DNA of 53,288 nt from Tritrichomonas foetus (Eukaryota; Parabasalia; Tritrichomonadida; Tritrichomonadidae). Of the stretch, positions 40,101 to 48,281 are shown one piece after another. The translations under genes and the position numbers were made by a program. Location of the stretch: positions 6,400-59,687 of the forward strand of contig MLAK01000817.1 in assembly GCA_001839685.1 (NCBI GenBank), written 5' to 3'. How positions within the stretch are numbered: the first letter of the stretch is position 1; every line of letters begins with the position of its first letter. Below the pieces are notes generated by a model. The model had not been told where the DNA came from. It searched no databases and worked only from the letters and a program-made list of their open reading frames with translations.

Positions 40101-41188
40101 AAGATATAAAACTTCCACAATGGGCTTCAAACTATCCACACTACTATGTTTCTATACTTCGTCGTGCTCTTGAAAGTGAATTTGTTTCCATTAACTTGAA
40201 TCGTTGGATTGATCAAGCATTCCCTGATTTGAAGTTCTTCACAAAACCACATCAACCACGTGGAAAACCAATGATGATTCAACAGTATCAATTCGATGCT
40301 ACAATACAAAGTCCAACTTTAAGAATCAGGAAACAAATTGTGTACTGCAATAATAATACATTAATTGATCTAAGAGATTCCAAAGCACATGCAACTTATG
40401 TTGTTCCAACTGAAGTACAGGGAACATTTTTGACTGCATCAAGACACCATCGATTTGCTATCATTGGTACAAAGAAAGCCCAAAATATAACATTGGTAAG
40501 TTTCACACCTGGACAACCAAACTTAAAGACACTAAATATCCAACGAAATGATTCTATGTCACAAATAACATGTGCAACAATCATAGGGAACCGATATTTA
40601 GTTACTGGATCAACAGATAATGCTGTTGTTGTTTGGAGAATCAATAATAACAATAACAATATCACAGTTAATCCTGTATCAAAGACTAGTTTCCATAATG
40701 ATGGAATTGTGTGTGTTGCTGGAAACAGCGAACTTGGAATTTTAGTATCTGTTGATCGCCACTTTAATGTTGTATTTGAAACATTACTCAGTGAAACATT
40801 CATTCGATGCGTTGAACTTGAAGTTACATCAATGCAGTCCAAGCTCTTAATGCCACTTGTAGATGTGTTCAAGAGTGGAGCCGTCACTTTGATTCAACCT
40901 GGCGAAAGTTCATCAAGACTGATTTTATTCAGCACACGTGGAAAAGTCATTATGGAGAAACAAATTCCAGGTAAAATTGTTGAAACTGATAAGCTTTACT
41001 TGAATTCGTCATGTGAGTATCTGATTGTTGGCGTTGAAAAAGTTGGACTCAAGGTAATTGACGTTGCCACACTACAAACCATGCGTGAAATGGAGTTCAA
41101 AGACTTTACAGGCAAGTTTACAGCTATTCCAAAGTCAAATACGCTTTTGGCGGAAATTGGAGGAGCATTGAGAACATTGAGGTTCTAA
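34112..41188 (+). CDS. BEACH-domain protein (ConA-like, PH-BEACH, BEACH, WD40)
   Basis: 2358 residues. The first 830 are helical armadillo-like sequence. A concanavalin A/LamG-like domain lies at about 842-980 (FFHFNGHGTGIFGPP, GGKWYSIMAVF, VQLFVDGK). A PH-BEACH-like domain occupies about 1750-1845 (CEIDGEFLFEKNSIIF, KADNVAFIFTDR). The BEACH domain begins at about 1864: MELWQQMKITNFEYIYYLNVLYGKS, then NYPVFPS, IPEMYCFPVLYLNEN, LPQWA, RRALESEFVSINLNRWIDQAF. WD40 repeats follow from about 2085 to the end. The BEACH module is about 180 residues instead of roughly 280, with short loops. BEACH proteins (LYST, neurobeachin, WDFY) organise vesicle fission, fusion and autophagy on membranes. The function of this one in trafficking is inferred by family. 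The single exon of 7 kb is intact. Confidence 0.9.
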   Translation: MLESLQSKIQHSGGEPMHFVWGKYFLKSREIPRDFSKQFPQLEPFRNMLTFKAIDKNVLKDKLKLINDKTDFNKVLAPLFNLDKPIDMNAFNLFSKATGLQLAKTSKKTFKVIFCACMRHFIHISFHFSEIIDGTLKGNAQEQILRNLTYIPTFFFNQENKYFDDFLVILQTLYYTFKIKYTTIFAESVNLSVRKLWFKFVTSLVSLSKPEFALHPDQPGKTLTFISEILGNILAKITPWDLEFVNNVTFIFRSFGIAPQFYGECISCNTTYVLNSIALNTTVQPPELYKFGVVCLDIFYQCIKSSKLNEGIFAFQFPQIISFIRWTIKNFPTNMSDSIAVLTDINDPEQLGPFNINQYFSYMDSIHFNDRNFNPEILDILQQIKTIIEQFTDPRPLLSKLVADLGNNSDASFTVQHFQVYILFVAQVIFAFKEQDIAFVFKDSWSALMQPLVFPVQKGAKYDKQLTEACLLIMLRCFMYEDSIRVSIFDQIFEYIRKYGEICLSYFSLFLNSLLITDENSQFGSTLSKSKLIYVIMEISSRRLAYFDFFRLYVDKYAKFAFLNPRVSHFLCDAYMDEKRHDSAFRLIEMGLRLGESAENSVLMIVQGITQNISKLLQTKSNRVLELFTLIGTSIQELPDSVLSKMTTTFDVCSQIAVVFPDQMDIIIQLFVQVEKLSSAAFDALLNPDCKVYFNLLTAMEHNKQDDKLVNLLLSLATADSNMIRNPKALDLVFIRAATSSKENQIIKKINDMCNTSHENVFQLCLANGPEHIMKRLETAKDIETRNSLVSLYMKLCQSRFTASSFYSAIRILRRPTFEHPHIILNIYNQLIKTQKAEKAPQSFFHFNGHGTGIFGPPQVSISEPFTFITSFKVNDIKAVNGYPIISLHPSKGTGVSIRFNDDKLRLVSHDSRKIINVTFNCTFVGGKWYSIMAVFTHKNVQLFVDGKNDSTATPTTQLTMFCDKCEINIATETKSARGSGLPADIGPTFLLKSTDTKQLLLINESVPATLSNIIIASYLPSNATNSSIKKVSAQCNSVEYRGMIESSSRSMMNVLSNKSVAPNFIQLFTRLNGCEQCIGKKPPTYCHNCGALALRDGTQYLINMLEILTQLLKANNLFNEFLLVTKGAQLIAQFISQIKMEYFNVKCIECLLDMFGAIQQPKLAVSYAESIWMNFDFISLMPNDQQITFLTAAHQAFDRNKSAFLNITSVERVLYKYINEENDSALNTLLEQFLQNLISSANSKQLLSVFFSIPYANISVGCTLSILNMVFLLITRNDVTMQTVLKDFSYFQPFVPLMAIPDSNIQIKALQCILRLSSNLNESLEKAMIQCAVAFNKSENDEKLFALLTSTLKENIDVFPFWATVCRYMKEPKKHIQALDLKKFTKVPLWYYWIFAIQPLDANQILPLIKDEDDIYMLFDFFEVYYNETGVDLSGLKKIILKSLMEEKINRKNLKMVFRYLFYTKSQLFTKKLNSLEHYLNNKLKLLSPKSNCKSLFHVNVDKSGKWVDIDVAHDVLNHITNDSSFVVNFQEKYNIHSYVIFAYIAHVICLFEGTNKVPIEKIFKPLLDNADIVTAYTAASILATTWDLPFLQQYLEIYTDDLDSPQLQLYNFEEKISHAENSFTHTLMKRIATSLVSCVPSKEPNDDVSLNAFCSFSNPSVYIPIIETYGRFKEEQARRIIDERTERRRLLNTFSSNLQIGCGPWALATDKIKFIMLNSISRTGIHNLMKIDIATLVQPTKRTYANKFPAKNISIACEIDGEFLFEKNSIIFEGKDKEQTRIPIKADNVAFIFTDRKFPGHPEAIEMFTFDNRSFVYSIPNAATKQSILKQMETTLKNSEKITAPKFDFIVNLLNVNQGKIQKLTSQELFQKLRLMELWQQMKITNFEYIYYLNVLYGKSIHTIDNYPVFPSINGSTPKLDFSDPKFYGVFPRFNQQTGDDILSLLVRVKPYSLLFNKMKNKVVIKSTADIRIGIPEMYCFPVLYLNENHFPNIEDIKLPQWASNYPHYYVSILRRALESEFVSINLNRWIDQAFPDLKFFTKPHQPRGKPMMIQQYQFDATIQSPTLRIRKQIVYCNNNTLIDLRDSKAHATYVVPTEVQGTFLTASRHHRFAIIGTKKAQNITLVSFTPGQPNLKTLNIQRNDSMSQITCATIIGNRYLVTGSTDNAVVVWRINNNNNNITVNPVSKTSFHNDGIVCVAGNSELGILVSVDRHFNVVFETLLSETFIRCVELEVTSMQSKLLMPLVDVFKSGAVTLIQPGESSSRLILFSTRGKVIMEKQIPGKIVETDKLYLNSSCEYLIVGVEKVGLKVIDVATLQTMREMEFKDFTGKFTAIPKSNTLLAEIGGALRTLRF

Positions 41189-41445
41189 ATTACTTTGTTG
41201 AAGATTAATATTCATTGTTTTATTGACGATTTCACACAAAACTAGTTTTATTTTATTAATTAAACGAATATCATATTAGACATTTCTACTTTTTTATTTT
41301 TCTTTCTTTCTTTTATTTTTGTAAGAAAGAAACAAAACACCACAAAAGTGACAATAAAACTGAAAAAATGATAAAAATTAAAATAACATTTATAAACAAA
41401 TAATAGACGTATGAGGGTGAAATATCCACACTCTTTTTCTTGGGA

Positions 41446-41949
41446 TTAATTCATTCTCGGGATGAAAATTGCAAGTGAGAAAATGAGGGTGAATAAAACG
41501 ACGGTTTTTGGTGAAAGTGGATTGACCAACTCATTCAAAAGTTGAGCAAAGTATTTCACTGCTGCGCGAGACTTTCCAATTCCGTGATGTGGAGCCTCCA
41601 TGCAGATTTTCCAAGTATTGCAATCAATAGCAAGTCCCGGCAAATTTTCTTTATCGCAACGATTTATATAGTATTCTTTTCTGCAATTTTCGGCTGCAAT
41701 TTTATCGTTTTCGATACTTTTCTGAACTTCTTTTTCGACATCTTTTGAAATACTTCTGAAAACAATCGTGAATAGATACAATCCCAAAAAGAATAAAACG
41801 ATTTTCATAAATAATTGGAAATAAATATGAGCCTGGGCAACTGCTGGGAGGGTGACAACTTTTTCTTGTAAAGGAGTTTTTGGGCGAGGTGTGACTGAAG
41901 AAGATCGACTTGGTTCTTTCAAGACGATCTCTGTGTGATTGCTGGTCAT
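41446..41949 (-). CDS. Brr6/Brl1-like nuclear envelope protein
   Basis: 167 residues. A basic Pro/Ser/Thr tail is followed by a membrane segment (43-64), a luminal domain with four cysteines (C89, C98, C110, C116) and a second membrane segment (149-164). The luminal pattern C-x2-EYYINRC, then LAIDCNTWKICM, matches the disulfide-bridged Brr6/Brl1 domain (C..EY..N.C...C..W..CM). In yeasts these proteins sit in the nuclear envelope and help nuclear pore complex assembly by acting on membrane fusion and lipid composition. The hydrophobic amphipathic stretch after the last Cys (YFAQLLNELVNPLS) also fits. It is divergent from the GOST-like membrane gene, 154 bases apart. Confidence 0.78.
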   Translation of the reverse strand: MTSNHTEIVLKEPSRSSSVTPRPKTPLQEKVVTLPAVAQAHIYFQLFMKIVLFFLGLYLFTIVFRSISKDVEKEVQKSIENDKIAAENCRKEYYINRCDKENLPGLAIDCNTWKICMEAPHHGIGKSRAAVKYFAQLLNELVNPLSPKTVVLFTLIFSLAIFIPRMN

Positions 41950-42103
41950 TTTTGATTATTTCACATCAAATGTCAGGTAAATAAGTTATTTTCCCATAAT
42001 TTTAGGTTTTCTGAATAATAGGCCATTTAAGTACTAAAAAAGTTATTTTAATTTCATTTATCTATTTTTGTTCTCGTGAAATATCTCTTCAAAGGCGACA
42101 CTG
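41950..42103. promoter_or_regulatory. Divergent promoter region
   Basis: 154 bases between two divergent membrane-protein genes. TTTCAC lies near the minus-strand start and GTGAAA near the plus-strand start, so the same hexamer is oriented towards both genes. No stronger element is seen. Confidence 0.35.
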
Positions 42104-43327
42104 ATGAAAATTTTTAACAAATTGGAATCAGTAGAAGAGAAGAGTGATTTAGGTGAAGTTGAAGTCGAATTTATTGATATAAATGCGACATCACAAATAT
42201 TGATTGAGGAACCATATTCCCTTTGGACATTAGGCGCCTTCTTAGTGTTAGTTTTTGTTATTACATATAATGTTATATTTTCCTTATATGATTCAGTGTC
42301 TATAGTTTCCTCAAGCTCTCAAATAATTTCCACCACAAAAAATGATTTCTTTAGCAAAACTTTATTTTTTGATGTCTATGATTTATCGAAGAATTGCAGA
42401 TTTGTGTCGGTGAATTTTAAACCAAGAAAATTCATTGCATCAAGTTTTCGAGGCATTTCATCGATTTCAAAATTTGGTAAAAACCGCAATTTTTTAGAAA
42501 CTGAAAATATCTCTTTTAGTTACTCAATGAACGCTCTGAACTACCCAAATTTATTTATTTTGGACACTAGAAAATTGTCTCATATATCAGTAGCTCTCAA
42601 CTTCTTCAAAAACAACAAAGAAAATGAAAAAGAGAAGATTAATGACAATGATAATGAAAATGATATCATGATGATTGACATAGTTGCTACAGCACGAAAT
42701 AAATATTATACAACTATGAATTCACGGATCCTTTTTAGTTATTCATGTTATTTAATTATTTATTTGTGTGGATTTGTACATTTGAATTCTCAAAAATTCA
42801 CTTTTCAACAGAAATTAACAGTTTGCCTTTTAATTGGTTGTAGTTTAAATAATTTATCTGAAGCTTTGAATTTCAGAATTGCTTTTCTTGTTAATTCTAT
42901 TTTTCAATCATTTTTTGCATTTTTTTTACTTTACATTATTTATGGAAGGAATTTTATTTCTTTTCTAATTCCATCAATTTTTGGTATTTCTCTGCTAATT
43001 TCAGAGATTGAGGCCAAAGTAAAAAAACAAATTTCTCGGGGAATTCTTTTTTTAATTCTTGGAATTGAATCTTTTACATTTTTATTTGCAATTGTGATAA
43101 AAATGTCGTATTTGATGATTTCCAATTTTCAATTCAAGCTTCTTTATTATTTGTTTTTCATGATTTGGGCAATACCTTCTTTTATGATCATGGGATGGCT
43201 TAAAAACGACCCTTATGTGCTTTTCACATCTTTCTTTAATAAATTCGGGCCTTCCATTCAAACATTCCTCTCAATCGCTTTTGCAGCAATGCACGTTTCC
43301 AGTTTGAGCGGGAAAATTTTACTGTAA
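42104..43327 (+). CDS. Multi-pass membrane protein, GOST/TMEM181-like
   Basis: 407 residues. One membrane segment (41-62), a luminal domain (about 65-205) of beta-rich sequence, then about seven membrane helices from 209 to the end. The loop and helix start KFTFQQKLTVCLLIGC resembles the FEQK-x-x-x-x-LL signature that opens the seven-helix part of Wntless, TMEM181 and other GOST proteins. The beta-rich luminal domain before the seven helices is also as in that superfamily. GOST proteins work as trafficking chaperones for secreted cargo. The match is weak, and a generic eight-pass membrane protein cannot be excluded. Confidence 0.55.
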   Translation: MKIFNKLESVEEKSDLGEVEVEFIDINATSQILIEEPYSLWTLGAFLVLVFVITYNVIFSLYDSVSIVSSSSQIISTTKNDFFSKTLFFDVYDLSKNCRFVSVNFKPRKFIASSFRGISSISKFGKNRNFLETENISFSYSMNALNYPNLFILDTRKLSHISVALNFFKNNKENEKEKINDNDNENDIMMIDIVATARNKYYTTMNSRILFSYSCYLIIYLCGFVHLNSQKFTFQQKLTVCLLIGCSLNNLSEALNFRIAFLVNSIFQSFFAFFLLYIIYGRNFISFLIPSIFGISLLISEIEAKVKKQISRGILFLILGIESFTFLFAIVIKMSYLMISNFQFKLLYYLFFMIWAIPSFMIMGWLKNDPYVLFTSFFNKFGPSIQTFLSIAFAAMHVSSLSGKILL

Positions 43328-43503
43328 ATTTGGGGACGTTCCATTCATCTTGCTTTTGTTATAATATCTAGTAAATTGTTTTTGTATGGTATATTATTTA
43401 ATAAAAGATTTCGTTTTTATACCTTTTGATATTTCTTGTTACAGAATAGATTATTGACATCATAAAACTGAGTATTTGCTATAAATAAACCTATCTTTTC
43501 ATA

Positions 43504-43515
43504 TCACATATCATA
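43504..43515 (+). promoter_or_regulatory. Candidate initiator cluster (TCACA/TCATA)
   Basis: TCACA at 43504 and TCATA at 43511, 11 to 22 bases upstream of the ATG. The shared phrase ATATCACATATCAT also occurs in the spacer before the LisH gene (33079-33092). Confidence 0.35.
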
Positions 43516-43525
43516 ATCTAGAAAT

Positions 43526-43915
43526 ATGTTTTCGTCTGATGACAGTGATGAGGGTATAATTAAAGAAGTCCCAAATATTATATCGGAAAATGCTCTAGAT
43601 GATTCAGTTAGTATGTTGAATAGAATAAAAGACTCATTGACTAATTTTAAAAAAGAAAATGATGATCCACATATTGAACCTAACAACGATGATAAATCTT
43701 GCATCGCTTGTTTACTTCCATTTACAAAAGGATCATATATGATTACTATGCCATGCTGTGGTTGGATGATTCACATTAGCTGTGTTGGCCAAATTGCGAA
43801 TACTCACCAAACCATGATGAGGCACGAATGTCCTCGATGTTTGAAACCTTTTACAGAAACACAGGTCACTTATTATAAAAAATTATGGAAAATCACCAAA
43901 AAGAATGAAATTTAA
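43526..43915 (+). CDS. Small RING-like zinc-binding protein
   Basis: 129 residues, acidic N-terminal half. Zinc ligands are C59-x2-C62 (SCIAC), C77/C78 (MPCCGWMIH), H83, C86 and C102-x2-C105 (HECPRC); His100 or His94 could be the eighth ligand. The spacing is that of RING-H2/RING-CH E3 ligases, with a Trp-Met in the GW-M-IH linker reminiscent of RING helices that bind E2. The probable role is ubiquitin ligase or scaffold. No membrane segment. The partner is unknown. Confidence 0.7.
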   Translation: MFSSDDSDEGIIKEVPNIISENALDDSVSMLNRIKDSLTNFKKENDDPHIEPNNDDKSCIACLLPFTKGSYMITMPCCGWMIHISCVGQIANTHQTMMRHECPRCLKPFTETQVTYYKKLWKITKKNEI

Positions 43916-44293
43916 ATTGTCTTCAAATTTTTTGTTTGTACGTAAAAAAATATATCTAAAAATACTTTATCAAATTGATAATATCAATAATTTTTTTCCT
44001 ATATAAATAGTGTAATACTTTGAATTATTCATGATAATATTCAATTTCTATTAGTTTTCCTTATGCTGATGATTAATCGTGAATTAATTCATAAACTTTC
44101 TTGGAATTCATACATTTAATTGGAATTCATACATTTAATTGGAATTCATACATTTAATTGGAATTCATACGTTTAATTGGAATTCATACATTTAATTGGA
44201 ATTCCTATGATAATGATATATTTAAAAAGCGAAAAGTAAAGAATTTCGAGATCTATAAAAAAGTTTTAACAAAAATGAAGATTATCTTATTTT
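43916..44293. other. Convergent intergenic spacer with minisatellite
   Basis: Between the ends of the RING-like gene and the LRR/membrane gene. It contains the 19-bp array at 44101-44204 and no gene. Confidence 0.6.
44101..44204. repeat. 19-bp tandem repeat
   Basis: Five full units of TTGGAATTCATACATTTAA starting at 44101, 44120, 44139, 44158 and 44177. The fourth has one change (ACG for ACA). A sixth partial unit begins at 44196. Near-perfect identity between units points to recent expansion. Confidence 0.95.
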
Positions 44294-47200
44294 TTATTCA
44301 CATTTAGACAATAATGGTAAAACAATGTCTAAACTTAAGCTGTCTGTTGGCTCAAGTTCGACTTTTTTATCCTTGCAACAATTGGAAAATGGATTTGACA
44401 GATTCAAATTACTCAATTTATTATACAGCGTTGGGAATGCAATACCTGAAAAGCTTAAAATAACACCGATATATTTTATAAGTACTTGAACAAAATCAGT
44501 AACTTCTGCAAGACCCATCAAAGCATTTCCTGCACTTGAGATAATATACCCAATGTTTTGTATTTTATCATAATATGGTCTCACAATTAAATAATACAGA
44601 AAAACAACAATGGAAAGTGCGAAAGTAAGCCATGATTGAATATTAGGCCATGGTAAATTTGTAATTATTGAAATTAAAACTCTAACAAGTAAATCAAAAA
44701 TTTCTTTATATCTTCGTGTAAAATGATAGCCAAAGTCAGCATAAATAACTTGACTAGGAGTTCGGTTGTTTCTTACGTATTCATGATAGTTGCTATCAAA
44801 TGTTTTATCTTTTTTCAGATAAAGTTTTAAGTTTTCCCAAAAACTGCCTTTATAATACGCATTTTTGAATGAATCTTCGAATCTTTTCTGGATTTGGATT
44901 TCTTCAAATGATCTTGAAACTCCACCAAATAAAACATTAATCAAAATATAGAAAAACATAAAAGAATACAAAATTATGGCAGTGAAAGCTAAAAATGACC
45001 AAGGATAAGTTCGAACGAGGAAAAGTGCATAGCTTACCATAGGAATTTCAAAAACGATTAAAACAGAAAAGGCTAATTTTTCCTTGAAAAGTTTAGTTTC
45101 CATTAATGCATCGGCCAATTTATTTTTTTCAACAGTTTTATAGATATGATTACGATAAATTAGATAAAGAATCATAATACAAACTATATAAATCAGAAAT
45201 TGGAACCCATAGGCAAAATAATTCCATGAATGATCAAAATAATAATAATCTAGCACAAGAAAGGCGCTTAAAAATCCAAAACCAGCAACTATAAGTACAA
45301 ATAAAAAGATAATTTGCTGGATAATTCCAGTATTAGATAAATTCACAAATTTTGACCGACTTATTCTCCAATCACGAATACTCACAAAAATAAAAGGAAT
45401 AATAGTTGTTAAAACAAGAAATTCTAATTGAGTGAATTTTGTAATAACTTTAAAATTGAATTTTTTAAAAAATCTTTCAACTTTAAATTCCATTAGCATG
45501 AAAAAATGCAAAAAGAGCATTACAAAAGGTGATGCATTCTTAGAAATTACGGTGGTTGCATTTCGATAATAAATTGAAAAGACTTGAGTTTGAGGAAGAA
45601 TATCAAAGAAAATGCCAAACATTTCTATCCAAATCCCAGTATTATCAATAATTTCATGATTTTTTTCATCATTCATAGAAATGCTTGACGTTTTCCTTTT
45701 CGAATTATTTTTTGAGTTACTTTTAAGATTCATGAGCTCATAGTCACTTTTCTTTTCTGGTTTTTCTCCTCTATATCCTATGGATTTCACATGTGGAAAT
45801 TCTTTTATGATTTTTTGATTGATTTCGCTGGAATTCTCTTCAGTTGTAACTACTTCTTTGATAGGTAAAATTTTTTGCCAGTAATCAACTTCAGAATTAG
45901 AGTGGAAATCGGTCATTAATGTCATATAGTTATAATTTTCATATTTATATTCATTTCCATTACTTTCTTTATGTTTTTGCGAAGCATGGAATGCAAATTT
46001 TTGTGCTGGAGTTGGTGGCATTAAATTTAAATGACCATTAAAATATTTCAAATTTCTTAAAAGTCGAAAAACAGTATCATAATCACAATAATTTTCAATA
46101 AAAAGTTTTGTTAAACTTTTCAAATTTCTCAGATATTCTAATTGTTGTTTAATTTGTATTTTTTGGGATTCATTCTCATAAAATTTACCGAAATCCAAAA
46201 CTTTAAGTTTATACATCGATGTTCTTACAAGGCAGCTTAAATCAGTAATTCTATTATCTTGAATATAAAGCGTAATTAAATTTACACAATTATTGGATAT
46301 GACTTTGAATGTCTCCGTATCAATTTCGCACTTGTTTAAATTTAATAATGTAATAAGACTATATGTTAAATATATATTTGGTGATAAAGGAATTGCATCA
46401 TTTAAATAATCAATATTATTTTTGTTTTCGAGATCTTTGTTTTCAAGGTTTGATTTCTTTGGTTTTGTTTTTTGTCCAAAAGTTCCAAGTTTCAAAATTC
46501 TTAAATTTTTACTGATTTCAAAACCATCGATCGTTTTATTTCTTAAGAATTTAGATAAAATAATTGTATCCATTCGAAAACGATGATCTTCTCCTTCTGT
46601 ATCAAGAAAAATTATATTTTTTTTATCAGGATAGCCATTAAAATGATCTTTAAGAGGGCAGAAAAATGGGAAAACCATTGAAATAATGTTATTAGAATCA
46701 ATAACCCCATAATAATAAAATGATTCAATAAATTCATTAAAATCAAGTATTGGATATTTTGAATTATAGGAAAAATCTCTCATTAAAGAAACATGATAAT
46801 TAGACGTATTTAAAATTTCATTGTTAATTACATTAATTGAACTAACTTGAAGAAGAGAATCAATATTACTATTTTGTTGATTGATGTTAGTACTATCAGG
46901 AAAGCTCCCATTAAGATCGTTGCTTCTCAGCATTCGAAAACTGTTATCAAATTTTTGCTTGAAATTTATATTTCTATCTCTGAATAAAAAGTAGCAATTG
47001 TGATTTATAGCTTTTAGAATTTTATCTATTTTTTTGTCTGAAACCATCGTATTATTCATACTTAAGAAAAGCAAATTTTGCAAATTTGATTTCCTTTTAA
47101 TGATTTTTAAAGGGTTATTTGAAATATCAATGAAAATTGCTTTTGGAAAAAGATTGAAATCAAAATAAAATAATCCATGATTTGACAAATCAAGTGTTGT

Positions 47201-47836
47201 AATTTTGTAAGTTAGCAAGAACTCAAAATTATCCAGATATGCATAATTATTTGAAAAAGAAGTAGTTTTTAACGCACATCTCAATTGATATTTTCCATAT
47301 TTATTCTGATCTTCTTTTGTTTGACAAATAACATTGTAATCTGAAGGATAAACAAGTCTTCGATTGATTACTGATAGAGATGGATTTAATTTCAAAATTT
47401 CACGTTTTAGCAATTGAATTTTCTTCACTGAAATTGGATTTCCAGATAAATCCAAATATTGCAATTTTGGGGCAATTGTTTCGTTGATTATATGAGAAAT
47501 GGAATCGATATCTGATATTTTATTATTTGATAAATCAAGGCCAATTAATGAACTAAAACTAATTTCAGTATTATGAGTTGTGTCGATTTGAAATAATGAT
47601 CGAATTTGACAATCATTTATTATTATCCATTTCACTTCAGAGCACTGACTAGATTTTAAAAACTTTTCATTGTAAGAAAAAGTAGGATGATTTGAAAATA
47701 TAATCATTTTGTAATTAATATTAGGTGGAATTTTAAGTTGATCTGTACTACTGTGATAAACTGTTGCTTCATTAAGCGCATCAAATCCAAACCGAAGAGG
47801 TATTTCATATTCATTAAATTTTAAGTCTTTCTCCAT
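44294..47836 (-). CDS. Leucine-rich-repeat protein with C-terminal multi-pass membrane domain
   Basis: 1180 residues. SDS22-like leucine-rich repeats lie at about 70-135 (LIGLDLSNNKI, LQYLDLSGNP), 195-260 (TTLDLSNHGL, IFIDISNNPL) and 430-605 (LITLYIQDNRI, VLDFGKFY). A charged linker follows. Then come about ten membrane helices from 770 to 1140, with a large charged loop between them (about 990-1055). The last helices contain VRPYYDKIQNIGYIIS, a feature of TRP-like and related eukaryotic multi-pass proteins. There is no N-terminal signal peptide, so the LRR part probably faces the cytosol. It could be a sensor-gated channel, but no pore motif is firm. Similar LRR-plus-membrane proteins seem common in trichomonads. 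Confidence 0.75.
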   Translation of the reverse strand: MEKDLKFNEYEIPLRFGFDALNEATVYHSSTDQLKIPPNINYKMIIFSNHPTFSYNEKFLKSSQCSEVKWIIINDCQIRSLFQIDTTHNTEISFSSLIGLDLSNNKISDIDSISHIINETIAPKLQYLDLSGNPISVKKIQLLKREILKLNPSLSVINRRLVYPSDYNVICQTKEDQNKYGKYQLRCALKTTSFSNNYAYLDNFEFLLTYKITTLDLSNHGLFYFDFNLFPKAIFIDISNNPLKIIKRKSNLQNLLFLSMNNTMVSDKKIDKILKAINHNCYFLFRDRNINFKQKFDNSFRMLRSNDLNGSFPDSTNINQQNSNIDSLLQVSSINVINNEILNTSNYHVSLMRDFSYNSKYPILDFNEFIESFYYYGVIDSNNIISMVFPFFCPLKDHFNGYPDKKNIIFLDTEGEDHRFRMDTIILSKFLRNKTIDGFEISKNLRILKLGTFGQKTKPKKSNLENKDLENKNNIDYLNDAIPLSPNIYLTYSLITLLNLNKCEIDTETFKVISNNCVNLITLYIQDNRITDLSCLVRTSMYKLKVLDFGKFYENESQKIQIKQQLEYLRNLKSLTKLFIENYCDYDTVFRLLRNLKYFNGHLNLMPPTPAQKFAFHASQKHKESNGNEYKYENYNYMTLMTDFHSNSEVDYWQKILPIKEVVTTEENSSEINQKIIKEFPHVKSIGYRGEKPEKKSDYELMNLKSNSKNNSKRKTSSISMNDEKNHEIIDNTGIWIEMFGIFFDILPQTQVFSIYYRNATTVISKNASPFVMLFLHFFMLMEFKVERFFKKFNFKVITKFTQLEFLVLTTIIPFIFVSIRDWRISRSKFVNLSNTGIIQQIIFLFVLIVAGFGFLSAFLVLDYYYFDHSWNYFAYGFQFLIYIVCIMILYLIYRNHIYKTVEKNKLADALMETKLFKEKLAFSVLIVFEIPMVSYALFLVRTYPWSFLAFTAIILYSFMFFYILINVLFGGVSRSFEEIQIQKRFEDSFKNAYYKGSFWENLKLYLKKDKTFDSNYHEYVRNNRTPSQVIYADFGYHFTRRYKEIFDLLVRVLISIITNLPWPNIQSWLTFALSIVVFLYYLIVRPYYDKIQNIGYIISSAGNALMGLAEVTDFVQVLIKYIGVILSFSGIAFPTLYNKLSNLNLSNPFSNCCKDKKVELEPTDSLSLDIVLPLLSKCE

Positions 47837-48281
47837 TTTCTTCAGAGATTTTCAATTTTAATTTTGATTCAAATTTTAGTGAAAAAGCTAACATGACAAA
47901 AAGTTATTGAAAAGTTTCTATGATATATGGCAAAAATTTGAAATCATGTCAAAAAAAAACTAAAACAAGCCTGTCCTTTACCAAAGGAAACCATTATGTA
48001 AAATTTTAGGAAATATATGAAAGCTAGATAATTAGGCTCTCTTTGTGATAAATTATAATAATATTGTGGGATATGTTGAAATAATCTCTGTCAACAACCA
48101 GATTAAAACACAAGGTGAATTTTTTTCGTCAAGGTGAAAAACCAACCAAGCGACCAAGTTTAAATACAAAACACCATTTTGTGAAAGTAATCAATTGACC
48201 AGAAACACCAGGCCAAGTATCAATTCAAAAAGATCACAAAAAATAAATCTCTTAAATGTATCCAAAAAGTTGACAATTAAA
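47837..48281. other. Divergent intergenic region
   Basis: Upstream of both the LRR/membrane gene (minus) and the beta-helix gene (plus). CAAGGTGAA occurs twice (48111-48119 and 48130-48138), and once more before the LisH gene. No gene. Confidence 0.5.

Noticed and set aside
44101..44204. Regular direct repeats as a possible CRISPR array
   Set aside because: Units abut without spacers, and the genome is eukaryotic; it is a minisatellite.
48195..48197. TTG start for the beta-helix gene
   Set aside because: The first ATG at 48282 directly opens a signal peptide.
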